Part shown: in pieces, positions 19,671 through 29,599 of the stretch
How the letters are laid out: the number at the start of each line of letters is the position of its first letter
Numbering within the stretch: position 1 is the first letter of the stretch
DNA from: Prorocentrum cordatum
Taxonomy: Eukaryota; Sar; Dinophyceae; Prorocentrales; Prorocentraceae
Direction of reading: 5' to 3'
Assembly (NCBI GenBank): GCA_963575745.1
Contig: CAUYUJ010018538.1
Location: 129,001 to 175,000, forward strand
DNA: 46,000 bases
Program-made: the position numbers and the translations under genes
Notes under the pieces: generated by a model
What the model saw: only the letters and a program-made list of their open reading frames with translations
What the model was told of the DNA's origin: nothing
Databases searched by the model: none

Positions 19671-22141
19671 TTTTGCGTCAGACCAACCTGAGCAAGAACC
19701 TGTGCAAGAACGACTCGGGTCAAACTAACCTGGCGGGCGCCGCGGGAAATGTGGGCGTCGAAGGCCCCCCCTCCCGTGGCCCGAGATGTCCACAGGCCGA
19801 GGTTTCGTTCCTTCCTTTGTCTCTATAGTTCCTTCTGATCGTAGCTTGACGGTGCAGCCCCACATCCTCAGGCATCCCAGCCGCGCAAGCCGTGTGGAGC
19901 GCAGCTTTCTTCAGCGACGGTGGCTCTGCGTCGTGCCCAGCGCACCCCTCCCAATCGAGCACGCCGCTCTCCTGATCTGCCCCTCCAGACAGAATGGCTG
20001 CAGCCCGTCCGCGGGAAGTCCCTCCCTCGGCGGCGCGCTCAGGGGAGTAGTGAGAGGGGGCAGGCCTGCTCAGAAGGTGGTGGAGCTTCGCAGAAGCCCC
20101 TGCGCCCTCTGAGGAGCCGACTCGGGGAAGGCTCAGAAAGCTTCTCCGGAGGCAGGAGGCCTTCTGAGCCTCGTGAGATGCCCCGCCCCCTTTGCTTTCC
20201 CCCACCCCACGGGCTCGTCGCCAACTCCCCCTTCATCCCGCGGGACGCCGCTGCGGGCTGGCCCCCGCGCGCACAGAGACGCGCAGGGGGTCCGCCTCTG
20301 AATCCGGCCAGGCCCCGCGCACCGGCGCGGCGCGCACAGAGACGCGCAGGGGGTCCGCCTCTGAATCCGGCCAGGCCCCGCGCACCGGCGCGCCTCCAGC
20401 CAGAAGTCTTCTCCCCCCTTTCGCAGCTGAGACCACGGGGGCTGCTTGGGGCCCGCCCTCTCCCACCATTTCACCAATACGCTAGCGCACCATCCCGTCA
20501 ACAGGCACCCGGACGGGGCCGAGGACCTCCCCGCGGCCCCTCGGCCATCGAAGTCGGCCGTAGGGAGGGGTCCAAAACGTGCCTCCACCTTCTCAAACCA
20601 GTACACCAAGGGAGGACCATCCCAGGCCTCATCATCCACCAGTCAACCAATTCATCATGGTCTTCCCTCTCTCGAGAGTAGACTACAGTGGGAGCCCATG
20701 GCAAGAACCACCATACGGTTTGCTAGGGTACCCTGGGTTTCTTTGGTTTATGTTCGGATTGAAGGCTTGCAACGGTCGCAAAGAAACCGCAGCTGGCAGA
20801 GTATCCTGAGTGTCTGAGATGCTGGGCGCGAGCCATTGATAAACCACTTGGCCCCGTTCCTTCGCTGGCGGCCGCTTAGTAAGAAGTCTAACCCTGGCCC
20901 GAGAAATTCCAGCGATTTTCAAGGTTGGGTTTCCTGCGATGTTTTTGTCCCCCAATGAGGCTGGCCTAAGGGGTTCTGATTTGGTTAAGAAGAGTGGTGC
21001 CTCGGGGGGGGCACGTTGCCCGTTCCCTGGAGATTCCATGGGTTCCCATGCAAAGCAATTCCAAGCAATGCCAAGCAACGCCAACCCATGCCAACCTAGG
21101 CAAAGCAACGCCAAGCAATGCCAAGCGATGCCAAGCGATGCGCCGATGCGATGCGCCCATGCAATACGCTTTCCACTAATTAGGGGTCGCGCCAGGCTCA
21201 TCTTGTTTTAGTTCTTTCGGCCTCTGGGGGGCCCTCGCGGGGCCACGAGGCTGTCAGAAAACGTCCTGAGGTGAAACACCGACCAAAATGCAGGGGTCCA
21301 GACTTCTGGGGGCCTGCGTTGTGAACAAGTCACCACGTCGGGGTTTGGGGGAGGGACATAGAGGCAAGAGGAGGAGGAGGTTTTCGGGTCGGACGAACGG
21401 GGGGACAGGGAAATGGGGGGAGTAGGACATCTGCTGCATGCGCCAGGAGAATCAGCTTCGAAAGTTGACTCGCTAACCCGCCCTTTGTCCCCAGTTTCGC
21501 CCGACCCGAGGGGGGGAGGCAAGGATGTGGGCAGAAGAGGTGATAGTGGCATGGGGGCAAGAAGAGTTGAGTGAGGAGCAGGATGAGGCCTCAGACGTTG
21601 CGGTAAAGTGAGAACGGAATCCAAACGCAACGGGAACGTCCGAGCAGACAACCGATGTTGGGGACATCGGGTCAGCGGTCTCATTTTGGACTTCCTTGTC
21701 TGTCCTCTCCCAGCGTCGCTCATGCCGCGTTGTCCTCTGGTGTGCATGCGTTCCATTGGAGCGGACCGTTTCAGACGTGGACGTCTGTCCAAAGCTCTTA
21801 TCCGTGCCACGCGACACCTGCTATTTCACCTGAGCACATTGTCCAGTCGCGCGGAATTTCCACCCCCCGCAGCTTTTTCGCCTCAACCACTCTGTGGCGC
21901 TCCAGTGATCGCGTCTCCTCGGCGCACGCCTGCTTGCTTCCGCTGCAGACCAGAGCTCACACCTCATCTCGGAGCAGGGCGAGTTGAGACATCGGCAGCT
22001 CAACATCGGTCCTTGGACCCTTCCTGGGGTCCAAGCACACCAGCTTTCCGAGCCGCGCCCAGCCGTGGCGACGAGGATGCCCCCTCGAAGGCCCACCGAC
22101 GTTGTCTCGACTCGCCCTCCTCTGATCACCGTCTCGCCGAG
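19671..22141 (+). promoter_or_regulatory. conserved upstream region of gene copy 2
   Basis: Counterpart of 3545-5861. Contents: a 63-bp tandem duplication, a GCCAAGCAAT minisatellite at 21045-21145, a hairpin at 21221-21251, a palindrome at 21772-21787 and a candidate acceptor AG at 21947-21948. The site matching the relict leader of copy 1 is more decayed here (CCGCAGCTTTTTCGCCTCAA). Confidence 0.6.
20268..20393. repeat. 63-bp tandem duplication, copy 2 only
   Basis: GCACAGAGACGCGCAGGGGG recurs exactly 63 bp later (20271 and 20334), through to GCGCACCGGCGCG. Copies 1 (4100-4160) and 3 (34225-34290) have a single unit. A recent local event. Confidence 0.9.
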
Positions 22142-23362
22142 ATGGCGCCGCACCGCCGCAGCGAAGACATGGAGCTCAGCAGCGACAGCGACGCGGCCGC
22201 GCCGGCCGCTGGCTGGAGCACCGGCAGGGTCCTCGGCTGCGCGGCGCTGGCCTGTGCCGCTTGCGCCGCGGGCGGCTTCGCGGCAGGTGGCGGCGCCAGC
22301 CCGCCAGGGGGCGGCCTCGCGGCCAGGCGCGAGTTGCTGCAGGTGCTGGCAAAGCCGGCGCGGGAGAAGTGCAGCGACGTGTCCGGGGACTGCTTCGATA
22401 CGGCGTGCTGCGACGTGGCTGGCTTCACCTGCTTCGTGACGACCACGCCTGGCTCGGCCCAGTGCATGAAGAACTGCACGCCCAGCGAGACGACGGCCTG
22501 CGCGGTGCCTGTGCCCAAGGTCGGCGAGCCGATGTACTTGGACAACGCCGTAGCACCTGGAACATCGATGTATTGCTTCTCCGTTTACATGGCAGACACT
22601 GGCAGCGACGGCAAAACCGAGCGCCCGGACGAGCTGAACTTGCTGAAGGCGGCGTACGACAGGAAGATAGGCATCTTCGCGTGCGAGCAGTGGGGCATTT
22701 TCAGCGACAAGCCAGGCGACCTGGCCCCTGGCGTGCCCTTCGTGGCGGTGGACGACGCCGATGGTGACTTCCACATTCTCAAGCGCGAGGAGACCGGCAC
22801 CTGGATTAACACAGGATTGCACACACAGGTCTGGAAGGCGATCAGGGCGGCGGGAGACTACCAGCGCGCCAGCTGGGTGGTCAAGGTAGATTGCGATGCG
22901 GTGTTCTTGCCGAGCCGCTTGAGGCCCTTCCTTGCCTCCCAGGGCGAGCCTGGGAGCGGTGTGCCTGGCATCTACCTCGAGAACTGCAAATACTGTAAGT
23001 GGGGTTGGTTCGGGAACTTGGAGATCATGTCGCTGACTGCCGCCCAGACGCTGTTCCCGAACATCGAATGGTGCAAGCAGGTCCTGGATTGGAAGACGGG
23101 AGTGGAGGGCGGCAAGTACGGGCCGATGGGGGAGGACCTTTTCGCTCAGAGCTGCTTGGACGCCATGGGTGTGCGCCGCGGCGGGGCGTTCGACACTACT
23201 CTGGACGCGGCCTGCGAGGCGGATCGCCCAGAGGACCAGAAGAAGAACAAGAAATGGAGGCCTGACTGCACGGAGAGGAAGACCGCAGCATATCATCCCA
23301 TGATGAAGGTGGGTGATTACGTGAAGTGCTTCGAGAAGACGGTGGAGGCATTTGGGTACTGA
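22142..23362 (+). CDS. array gene copy 2: membrane-anchored Cys-rich, GT-A-like protein
   Basis: 406 aa, same architecture as the copy at 5862: signal anchor about 30-50, cysteine module 77-112, D250-x-D252, E331-D332. All eight cysteines of the N-terminal module and all GT-like motifs are kept. Seven residues differ from copy 1 and five from copy 3; most lie in the acidic head, anchor and linker (1-64), while 247-406 is identical in all three. That pattern fits purifying selection or gene conversion over the catalytic part. The 5' region groups with copy 3 (same spacing from palindrome to start). No intron; TGTAAGTGG near 22994 resembles a splice donor but the frame runs on conserved. Confidence 0.88.
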   Translation: MAPHRRSEDMELSSDSDAAAPAAGWSTGRVLGCAALACAACAAGGFAAGGGASPPGGGLAARRELLQVLAKPAREKCSDVSGDCFDTACCDVAGFTCFVTTTPGSAQCMKNCTPSETTACAVPVPKVGEPMYLDNAVAPGTSMYCFSVYMADTGSDGKTERPDELNLLKAAYDRKIGIFACEQWGIFSDKPGDLAPGVPFVAVDDADGDFHILKREETGTWINTGLHTQVWKAIRAAGDYQRASWVVKVDCDAVFLPSRLRPFLASQGEPGSGVPGIYLENCKYCKWGWFGNLEIMSLTAAQTLFPNIEWCKQVLDWKTGVEGGKYGPMGEDLFAQSCLDAMGVRRGGAFDTTLDAACEADRPEDQKKNKKWRPDCTERKTAAYHPMMKVGDYVKCFEKTVEAFGY

Positions 23363-23650
23363 GTTCTTGGGAGACGCGCTCTGCGAATTACTCAAGTGGT
23401 TTACACTATTCCGCAGACCTCCAGAAGCCGGAAATTATCGCAGACGCCCACGGCGAGTCACCGCCGCCCCCTGCCTTCTGGGATACGCCAATGTGGCCAA
23501 ACGTTTGGGCAAAGTTTGGCCACGCTATTGGACCATGCGTTCCCCCAGCCGTTGTGGAAGTCCTTCGGGGAGCACGTGGGGCAGGAAGAGGAGGATGAGG
23601 AGAGGGCGGACAAAGGAGGATGAGGAGAAGGATGAGGACACCTATTGGGA
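23363..23650 (+). repeat. 3' flank module of gene copy 2
   Basis: As after copy 1, but a short segment (AAGGAATCAGATCCTGCGACGATCG in the other copies) is missing near 23425. From 23469 onward it is nearly identical to the start of the window. Confidence 0.65.
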
Positions 23651-24085
23651 GCTTTCGGGGTCATTCTAAGGGCCTCCTGGGAGCTTCCGGGGGCCTTTGG
23701 AGGCTTCTTGTGGGGGCCACTCTGCGGGCATTTTGGGGCTTCTTCGGGGCCTCTTTTGCCGTCTTACAGCCTTCCTGGCCCGTCTGACGCCGTCGGAATC
23801 CGTTTTGTGAGCCTCTCTGGGCCTTCTTGGGTCCTCCTCGGGGCGCCTCGGGGTCGTCGTGAAGGCCATCTTGGGCGTCTGGGAGGCCTCTAGGGCCGTC
23901 TTGGGGGTCCCTCTGGGGACCGTCTTGGGAGCTTCTCTGGCCGTCCTGGGGCCATCTTGGAGACCTCTTGGGCGATCTTGTGGCACTCTTGGGGGCCTCT
24001 TGGGCCGCCTTGGGCCGTCGGAAGGTCATTTTGAAGCAAATGCCAAAAGCTTTGAAGACCGAAGGACAATCAATGGTTTTGGCCT
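23650..24085. repeat. TCTTGG minisatellite, block 7
   Basis: Almost base-for-base the block at 170-615, including the CCGTTTTGTGAGCC phrase found only in these two. Confidence 0.8.
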
Positions 24086-24087
24086 CT

Positions 24088-24945
24088 TCGGGCCACCCTT
24101 TCGTGGTGTCACAGTGTGTTGGCCCCATGATGGCGCCCAGACTACGAGTGCAACAGCTTGTTTTCCTCAAACGGTTTTCGGGGTGATGCGTGTCAGGCCC
24201 CCCGAGTACTAGTGAGACAACTAGTTTTTCTCATTCGATTTTCGGGATGACACGTGTCACCCTGTTGTGGTTTCACAGTGCATGGACCCATGTTGGCTCC
24301 CAGAGTACGAGTGCAACACTTGGTTTTTATCACACGGTTTTCGCGGTGACACGTGTCATTCTTGCGTTGTTTCACATTGTATGGCCCCATGTTGGCCCCC
24401 AGAATACGAGTGAAGCACTTGGTTTTTCTGACACGGTGTTCGTAATGACGCGTGTCACCCCTGTGTGGTTTCACACTGGACGGCCCCATGTTGGCATCCA
24501 GAGTACGAGTGGAACAGTGGGTTTTTCTCAATCGGTTATTGGGGTGACACGTGTCACTCTCTGGTCGTTTTATATTGTGTGGTTTCATGTTGGCGCCCAG
24601 AATACCAATGGCATACCAGGTTTTTCTCACACGATTTTCGGGGTGACACGTGTCACCTTTGTGCGGATTCACCCTGTATGGCCCCATGTTGGCGCCCAGA
24701 ATGCGAATGAAACATTTGGCTTTTCTCATACAGTTTTCGAGGTTCCACGTGTCATCCCTTGTGCACTATCACACTGAATGGCCCCATGTGGGCGCCCAGA
24801 GTACGAGTGAAACAAATTGTTGTTCTCACAGTTTTCGGGTTGGCACGTGTCGCCCTTGTTTTGTTTCACACAGTAAAGCCCCATGCTGGCGCCCAGATTC
24901 CGAGTGGAACACTTGGTTTTCTCATACGGTTGTCCCAGAACCAAG
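24088..24945. repeat. 99-bp satellite with GACACGTGTC palindrome, array 3
   Basis: Near-identical to array 1 apart from a deletion of about 38 bp after GGGTGATGCGTGTCA (24195) that removes part of the first monomer. Eight palindromes, at roughly 99-bp steps. Confidence 0.9.
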
Positions 24946-24949
24946 AACC

Positions 24950-25215
24950 AAGAGACACCATCTCCGAGCTGGGATCACGGGAACTGTGGGTCCGTCTGGC
25001 GAGCGACACCCAGGAATCAAAGGACGCCGGTCTCGGGCTGAGACCACGGGAAGTGTCGGTCCCATTGGGTCCCCGTGGCGAGCGGCGCCCCCGTGGCGAG
25101 CGGCGCCCAGGAGTCAAGAGACGCCATTTCCAGGCTGAGGCCACGGGGGAGTGTGGGTCCCCGTGGCGAGCGGTTTCCAGGAATCATGCGCCGAACCAAG
25201 AATTTCAAAGATCTG
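24950..25215. repeat. 70-bp repeat, array 3
   Basis: Counterpart of 1515-1790, with the same internal contraction. Confidence 0.8.
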
Positions 25216-25339
25216 CGTGCGAAATTGAAAAATAGGGTCTGTCCTGCAGGAAGGACGGAGCCGAGAATTCAGGAGTCCTCATTTTCGGACCTGTCCGAAT
25301 TTGAACCAGAATTTGATCCAGAATCGGCTCCCTCTTAAA

Positions 25340-26160
25340 CAACTAGTGTCAAACTGCGCACGACACCTTCATTCAAGTAGGGTCTCCACGGGCGCAGGCC
25401 AGGATTAATATCATATGACCTTAGACTCGCCGATCCCCCCTCTTACTTTTGGGCCGTCTCGGGGGCCTTGCAGGTCGTCTTGAGGTCATCTCGGGTCGTG
25501 GTGCGGCTACTGTGGGCCCTCTTGATGGTCTCGTCGACTGTTTGGCGCTCTGTCTGTGCCCTCTTGGGACTTTTTGGAGGCTCCGGAGGCCCCAGGGGTG
25601 CGTTGACGACCTCGTGCCCCCCCTCGCCTCGAAGAGCATTTGGGGCCGCAGGGGAGGGAAAAAGGGGGAGGGGGGCAGCCAGATGTCTCCCACGCCTTGT
25701 CACCCCCCGCAAGCGGGGGTCGGCGGACTTCGAAGAAGTGGCAGTGCAAGAGCTGTTGCCCGGTATTCGTGCACAGTTTTGCCATCAGCACGTTTTTTAG
25801 CTGCCACGAGTCAACGTCCTCGTGGCTGAGTGCTCGGTCGATGCGAGGCCCGCATCCTCCGAGGTGCGCTTGTGGTGGACCGGCGGCGCGCAATTAACAT
25901 ACGAATGATGACCTCTGGGATGTCGCCAGGGGGGAGATGACTTCTCCCGCGGTGACCTATCGATGCCGCCTGCAAAGCTGGAGGCTCGGAACCCAAGAGT
26001 TTGTCATGCCGGTCCACGGAAAAAGTATGGCGAAACTGCCACCTGCTCTCACGTTGTCCCCCACCTCTTCTCTTTGTGGAAGAAGCCATGGCCGCTGTGG
26101 AAGGTATCATGGCGGGCTGTTTTTCCCAATTAGGCTTGCCTAAGGGGTTCTTTCGTGGTT
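25340..26160. repeat. 0.8-kb conserved spacer module, copy 3
   Basis: Nearly identical to 1900-2735; the few differences include one G fewer in the GGGGGG run near 25673. Confidence 0.6.
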
Positions 26161-26500
26161 AAAGGTTGGCGTCTCCTATTCTTACTTTGCTTGTTGCTCG
26201 GAGGTTCCTCGGATTCCTCGGGTTCCCTACCCCCGGTGCCGCCTATTGTTATGTTGCCCGTTTCCCGGAGGTTCCTCGGGTTCCCCAGGTTCCTCGGGCT
26301 CCCCGCCCCCAGTGCCTCCTCATGTCACGTTGCCCGTTCCTCGGAGGTTCCTTTGGTTCCCCGGGTTCCGATCGGGTTCCCCGGGCACCTCGGGTTCGCA
26401 ATGCCGACCCATGCCAAGCCATACCAAGCCATGCCAAGCCATGCTCAGCAATACCAAGCAATGCCAAGCGATGTGCCAAGCGATGCGCCCATGCAACAAT
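26160..26500. repeat. CCTCGGGTTCC / GCCAAGCAAT block, copy 3
   Basis: Counterpart of 2735-3065; the minisatellite part lies at about 26400-26490. Confidence 0.75.
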
Positions 26501-26539
26501 TTTTTTGTGGGTTGGCCTTGACTGTGTGTAAAGTGTTTC

Positions 26540-27070
26540 AGGGTCGTTACTTAGGCAGCGCCATGCAGACGCAGGCCAGGACGACGAAGAGGAACGACAT
26601 CAATGCTCCGAGGACGCAGTCGCTCACCTCGGAGGAGGGCCAGTTGAGACAACGGCGTCTGCTCAAGTATGCTCAAAGTCATTCCCCAGACCCCTCGTGG
26701 GGTCCATATTGACCCGCTGTTCGAGGCGGATCCAGCCGCGGCGACAAGAAGTCCCCCAGGAGGCCCGAAAAGACCGAAGCACGCCAAGGAGGTCCTCCGC
26801 TGTCTCGACTGGCCCTCCTCCGATCGACAGATCCCAGCAAGGCCTGACGGCACGCCTGAGGTCCTCCGATTGCCGCTTGCAGCGGTCCCTGGAGCTCGAG
26901 GGCGCGGGGGTCCCTACTACGCAGGCGAGGCAGGGCGGCGGGCCAAGTTGCACGCCCCGTGCAGCCAAGACGCCGAAGCAAGGAGCAGCTCGGGCTCGGA
27001 GGGGCCTCCCTGCTCCCTGGGCACTTCCACGGTGGCTCCTCCAGCGCTCCTCGTGCACCCAGGCGCCCCT
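26540..27070 (+). pseudogene. decayed 5' end of an array gene (unit 3)
   Basis: Third decayed head, close to that at 16333-16845. It has a local replacement near 26855-26935 (a CTGAGGTCCTCCGATTGCC segment and a GGGGGTCCCTACTACGCAGG segment). It again runs directly into (TCC)n. Confidence 0.5.
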
Positions 27071-27078
27071 CCTCCCCC

Positions 27079-27123
27079 CCCTCCTCCTCCTCCTCCTCCT
27101 CCTCCTCCTCCTCCTCCTCCTCC
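27079..27123. repeat. (TCC)n microsatellite left of LINE 2
   Basis: An uninterrupted TCC tract whose last unit merges with the first bases of the LINE's spliced leader. Confidence 0.95.
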
Positions 27124-27142
27124 GTAGCCATTTTGGCTCAAG
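27121..27142 (+). other. dinoflagellate spliced-leader sequence at LINE 5' end
   Basis: T, then CCGTAGCCATTTTGGCTCAA, then G: an exact match to the 22-nt spliced leader added by trans-splicing to dinoflagellate nuclear mRNAs. No SL RNA gene features (intron part, Sm site) follow; LINE sequence does. So this is a reverse-transcribed leader, not an SL gene. Confidence 0.95.
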
Positions 27143-27224
27143 GCCACAATGGTGACCATTCCACTGCCGATCTGGGGTAGGCTCCCACAGCTTTCAGTGC
27201 TCTTCATATTTGCAGCCACGCCCA

Positions 27225-27310
27225 CGGGCGAGCTGCCGCCCACCGCAGCTACACTCAGGGGCGAGCTGCCGCCCACCGCAGCTACACCCAGGGGCGAGCT
27301 GCCGCCCAGT
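27225..27310 (+). repeat. 33-bp tandem repeat in LINE 2 5' UTR
   Basis: GGCGAGCTGCCGCCCA begins at 27227, 27260 and 27293, giving two and a half units of 33 bp. It lies between the leader and the ORF1 start. Confidence 0.85.
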
Positions 27311-27363
27311 CCATATCTCTCCCTCGCGTGGCTCGCGAGAGCTCCTTGGGAAGCAGTGGGACG

Positions 27364-28149
27364 ATGGCCGCCGCGGACCGCGGTGGAGGGACCGCCCCTG
27401 CTGACGGAGGAGCTGCCGCCAACGGCGGCACCAGGCCGCGACGTGCACGCCCCGAAGGTGGACGAGGATCGCCAGCTAGGTTCGCTGGCCAGTACACGGT
27501 CTGCAAGCAGTGTCGATACCGATGGACGTGGAAGGGCAAGTCCGAGTGCTTCTACTGTGGCAAGCAGCTGGCCCCATCACCTGCTGAGCACCGCCAGCCT
27601 ACTGGGGCGTGGGCAGGAGTCAGCAAACCACCGCCGTGGAAGGAGCAGCCAGTGGCCGTCGCCCCGACCAGGGACGCCATCATCGCCACGCTCAGCACGC
27701 TCCTCAGCGACACCAAGCACGCCGAACTCGTCGGCAACCTCAAGGACGCCCTCCAGCAGCCCGACAAGCCGCAGCCTGCCCGCACTGCAGAGCAGGTGCT
27801 CCAGTCGGCGCTGTCAGTCCTCACAGACAGGGAGAAGAAATTCGACGACGTCGAGGCCGCCAAGCAGTGGTACGACGACGCCGTGGCCAAACAAGAGCAA
27901 GCCGCCCTGGACCTCGCCCAGGCACAGAACGCATGCGCCAAGGCGCAAGCGGACCGCAGCGCCAAGCTTGCTGGAGCTGCACGCGGAGCACCACAAGTGG
28001 GATCCCAGGAAGCCTTCAAGGTCGACAGCTCGATGTGGGACGACCTCTCCATCTACGACGAGGGCACCCGCGCCCAGATGGAACAATGGAAGCAAGAACT
28101 TGACCAGCGCCTGGCCGAGCTCAACAATGGTCAAGAGAAAGTACCGTGA
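27364..28149 (+). CDS. LINE 2 ORF1: zinc-finger, coiled-coil nucleic-acid-binding protein
   Basis: 261 aa from ATG 27364, intact. An Ala/Gly/Arg-rich head is followed by one zinc module C47-x2-C50-x11-C62-x2-C65 (CKQCRYRW…ECFYCGK), which resembles a zinc ribbon or RanBP2-type finger. Residues about 100-205 are helical and heptad-like (KKFDDVEAAKQWYDDAVAKQ), and the C-terminus is another charged helix ending NNGQEKVP. In LINEs, ORF1 proteins bind and chaperone the element RNA; that role is inferred here. It overlaps ORF2 by 23 nt. The in-frame GTG at 27328 and the out-of-frame ATG at 27149 are less likely starts. Confidence 0.75.
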   Translation: MAAADRGGGTAPADGGAAANGGTRPRRARPEGGRGSPARFAGQYTVCKQCRYRWTWKGKSECFYCGKQLAPSPAEHRQPTGAWAGVSKPPPWKEQPVAVAPTRDAIIATLSTLLSDTKHAELVGNLKDALQQPDKPQPARTAEQVLQSALSVLTDREKKFDDVEAAKQWYDDAVAKQEQAALDLAQAQNACAKAQADRSAKLAGAARGAPQVGSQEAFKVDSSMWDDLSIYDEGTRAQMEQWKQELDQRLAELNNGQEKVP

Positions 28150-29599
28150 ACTCCTACGCCAAGCCAAGGAGTCCACCACCAACCCAGCGAAGCGGAAGAA
28201 GCCGAGTGGGGAGGAACCAGTTGCTCAGCAACCTCATCCTGAACCCGCTCCCGCTTCACCAGAGGAACAGCAGCCAGCGGCCGCGCCTGGAGGACAGGCA
28301 CAACCTGGCACGCCAGGAGGCTCTGATGCCCGCCTGCTGAGCCACGCCAGCCCGGAGGGGCCGCCCCTGCTACCGACGAGCCCCCCGTGGAGGACCGCAA
28401 GGCCGCCGCCGAGCTCATCGCCGCCATCACGAGGGCCAGGGAGCTGGCCCACGCAGCTAAAGGCTTGGGCAAGGGCGCCACCATGGCGCCAGCGGCAGCA
28501 GCAGGAGCCCCACCGTCGCTGGGGTAGCCGCAAGCGGCCGCATCGGCTGAGGGGGCATGGGAACCGCGCCAGGGGGTCCCCCACGGCAGGTGCACCCGCC
28601 CCAGAGGCCGAGCGGGCGGCCCAGATCCTGTTCGGCTACATAACGGCTTGGGGGCCACAGGTCGCCAACTTTTGTCGCAACGCAGGCCTCAAGTACCACC
28701 TCATAGCGTTGGCGGGGACCCACGTCGACGCGAGCGGCATCGCGGGGCAGATTGGCAAGCTCGCCATGGACGGCTGGAAGCTGTCGGCCACGCCCGCGGT
28801 GGCCACCAGCAAATCGGGCAAGGGGACCCATGGCGGCGAGTGGATCCTCACGCGCAGGGACGCGACGGTGACCACGTTGGAGGGCTGCAGGGAGTACTAC
28901 GTCAAGCGCCACAAGAGGCAGCCGTTCGTGGGTTTCACGCCGACAGTCCCCCACTCCAAGAGCGGCAACATAGTCCTCATAGCGGCGTACCTGCGCCCTG
29001 GCCTACGGTGCCAAGGCGCGAACAGGGACACCCTGGTCTCCATCTCCACCTTCGTGGACATGCTCATGGGCCCGTGGGTCGCCCTGGCCGACTGGAACTA
29101 CGAGCCGCACTGGTGGGACAACAAGCCGTGGCTCACGCGATGGAACGGCACCATCCTCACCGACCCGAGCTGCGAGGCGACGTGCGACAAGGGCTCGGGC
29201 TCTATGTGCGATTACGCGATCGCACGAGCGGACATCGCCACGCACGTCGGGATCGAGGCCATCTACGACGTCCCCTGGAAGACCCACTGCGGCATCCAGA
29301 TCACGGTGGGCACCGCCGAGCCGTGGCAGTGCAAAGCTATAAAGGTTCCCAAAGCCCTCCCCGCACGAGCCAGACCTAAGAAGGTCGCGGACCCGAGCAG
29401 CAAAAGGTCCAGGGCTCGTGCGGAGGCGTTGCGAACCAGGAGGGAAAGGCTACCAGAGCACCTGCGCGACGAGTTCGACGCCCTCTACTTCGACCGCGAG
29501 ACGACCAAGGAGGACCCCGCCCCCTTCGTGATTCCCCCAGCAGTACTGGGACGCTGCAGCCGACGAGGTCAGCAACTTCCCGAAGTTCGGTGGCGCTAA
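28127..29599 (+). pseudogene. LINE 2 ORF2 part 1: APE-type endonuclease domain
   Basis: ATG 28127 opens a frame +1 to ORF1 (MVKRKYRELLRQAKE). From about 28330 to 28530 the sensible reading moves to another frame (EPPVEDRKAAAELIAAITRA), then returns at about 28600, so two frame breaks lie here. The endonuclease/exonuclease/phosphatase fold follows: ALAGTHVDASG, GKGTHGGEWILTRRDA, LADWNYEPHWW (near 29086), GSMCDYAIAR (near 29203) and a THCGI terminal-His motif (near 29282). The Glu expected in the first motif (usually QETH) is replaced: it reads A-G-T-H. A further frame break near 29530 moves the reading to QQYWDAAADEVSNFPKFGG. The domain would nick target DNA; as read it is disabled. Confidence 0.75.

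Noticed and set aside
27121-27260. Spliced-leader RNA gene
   Set aside because: Nothing after the leader resembles the SL RNA intron part or an Sm site; it continues into LINE sequence.
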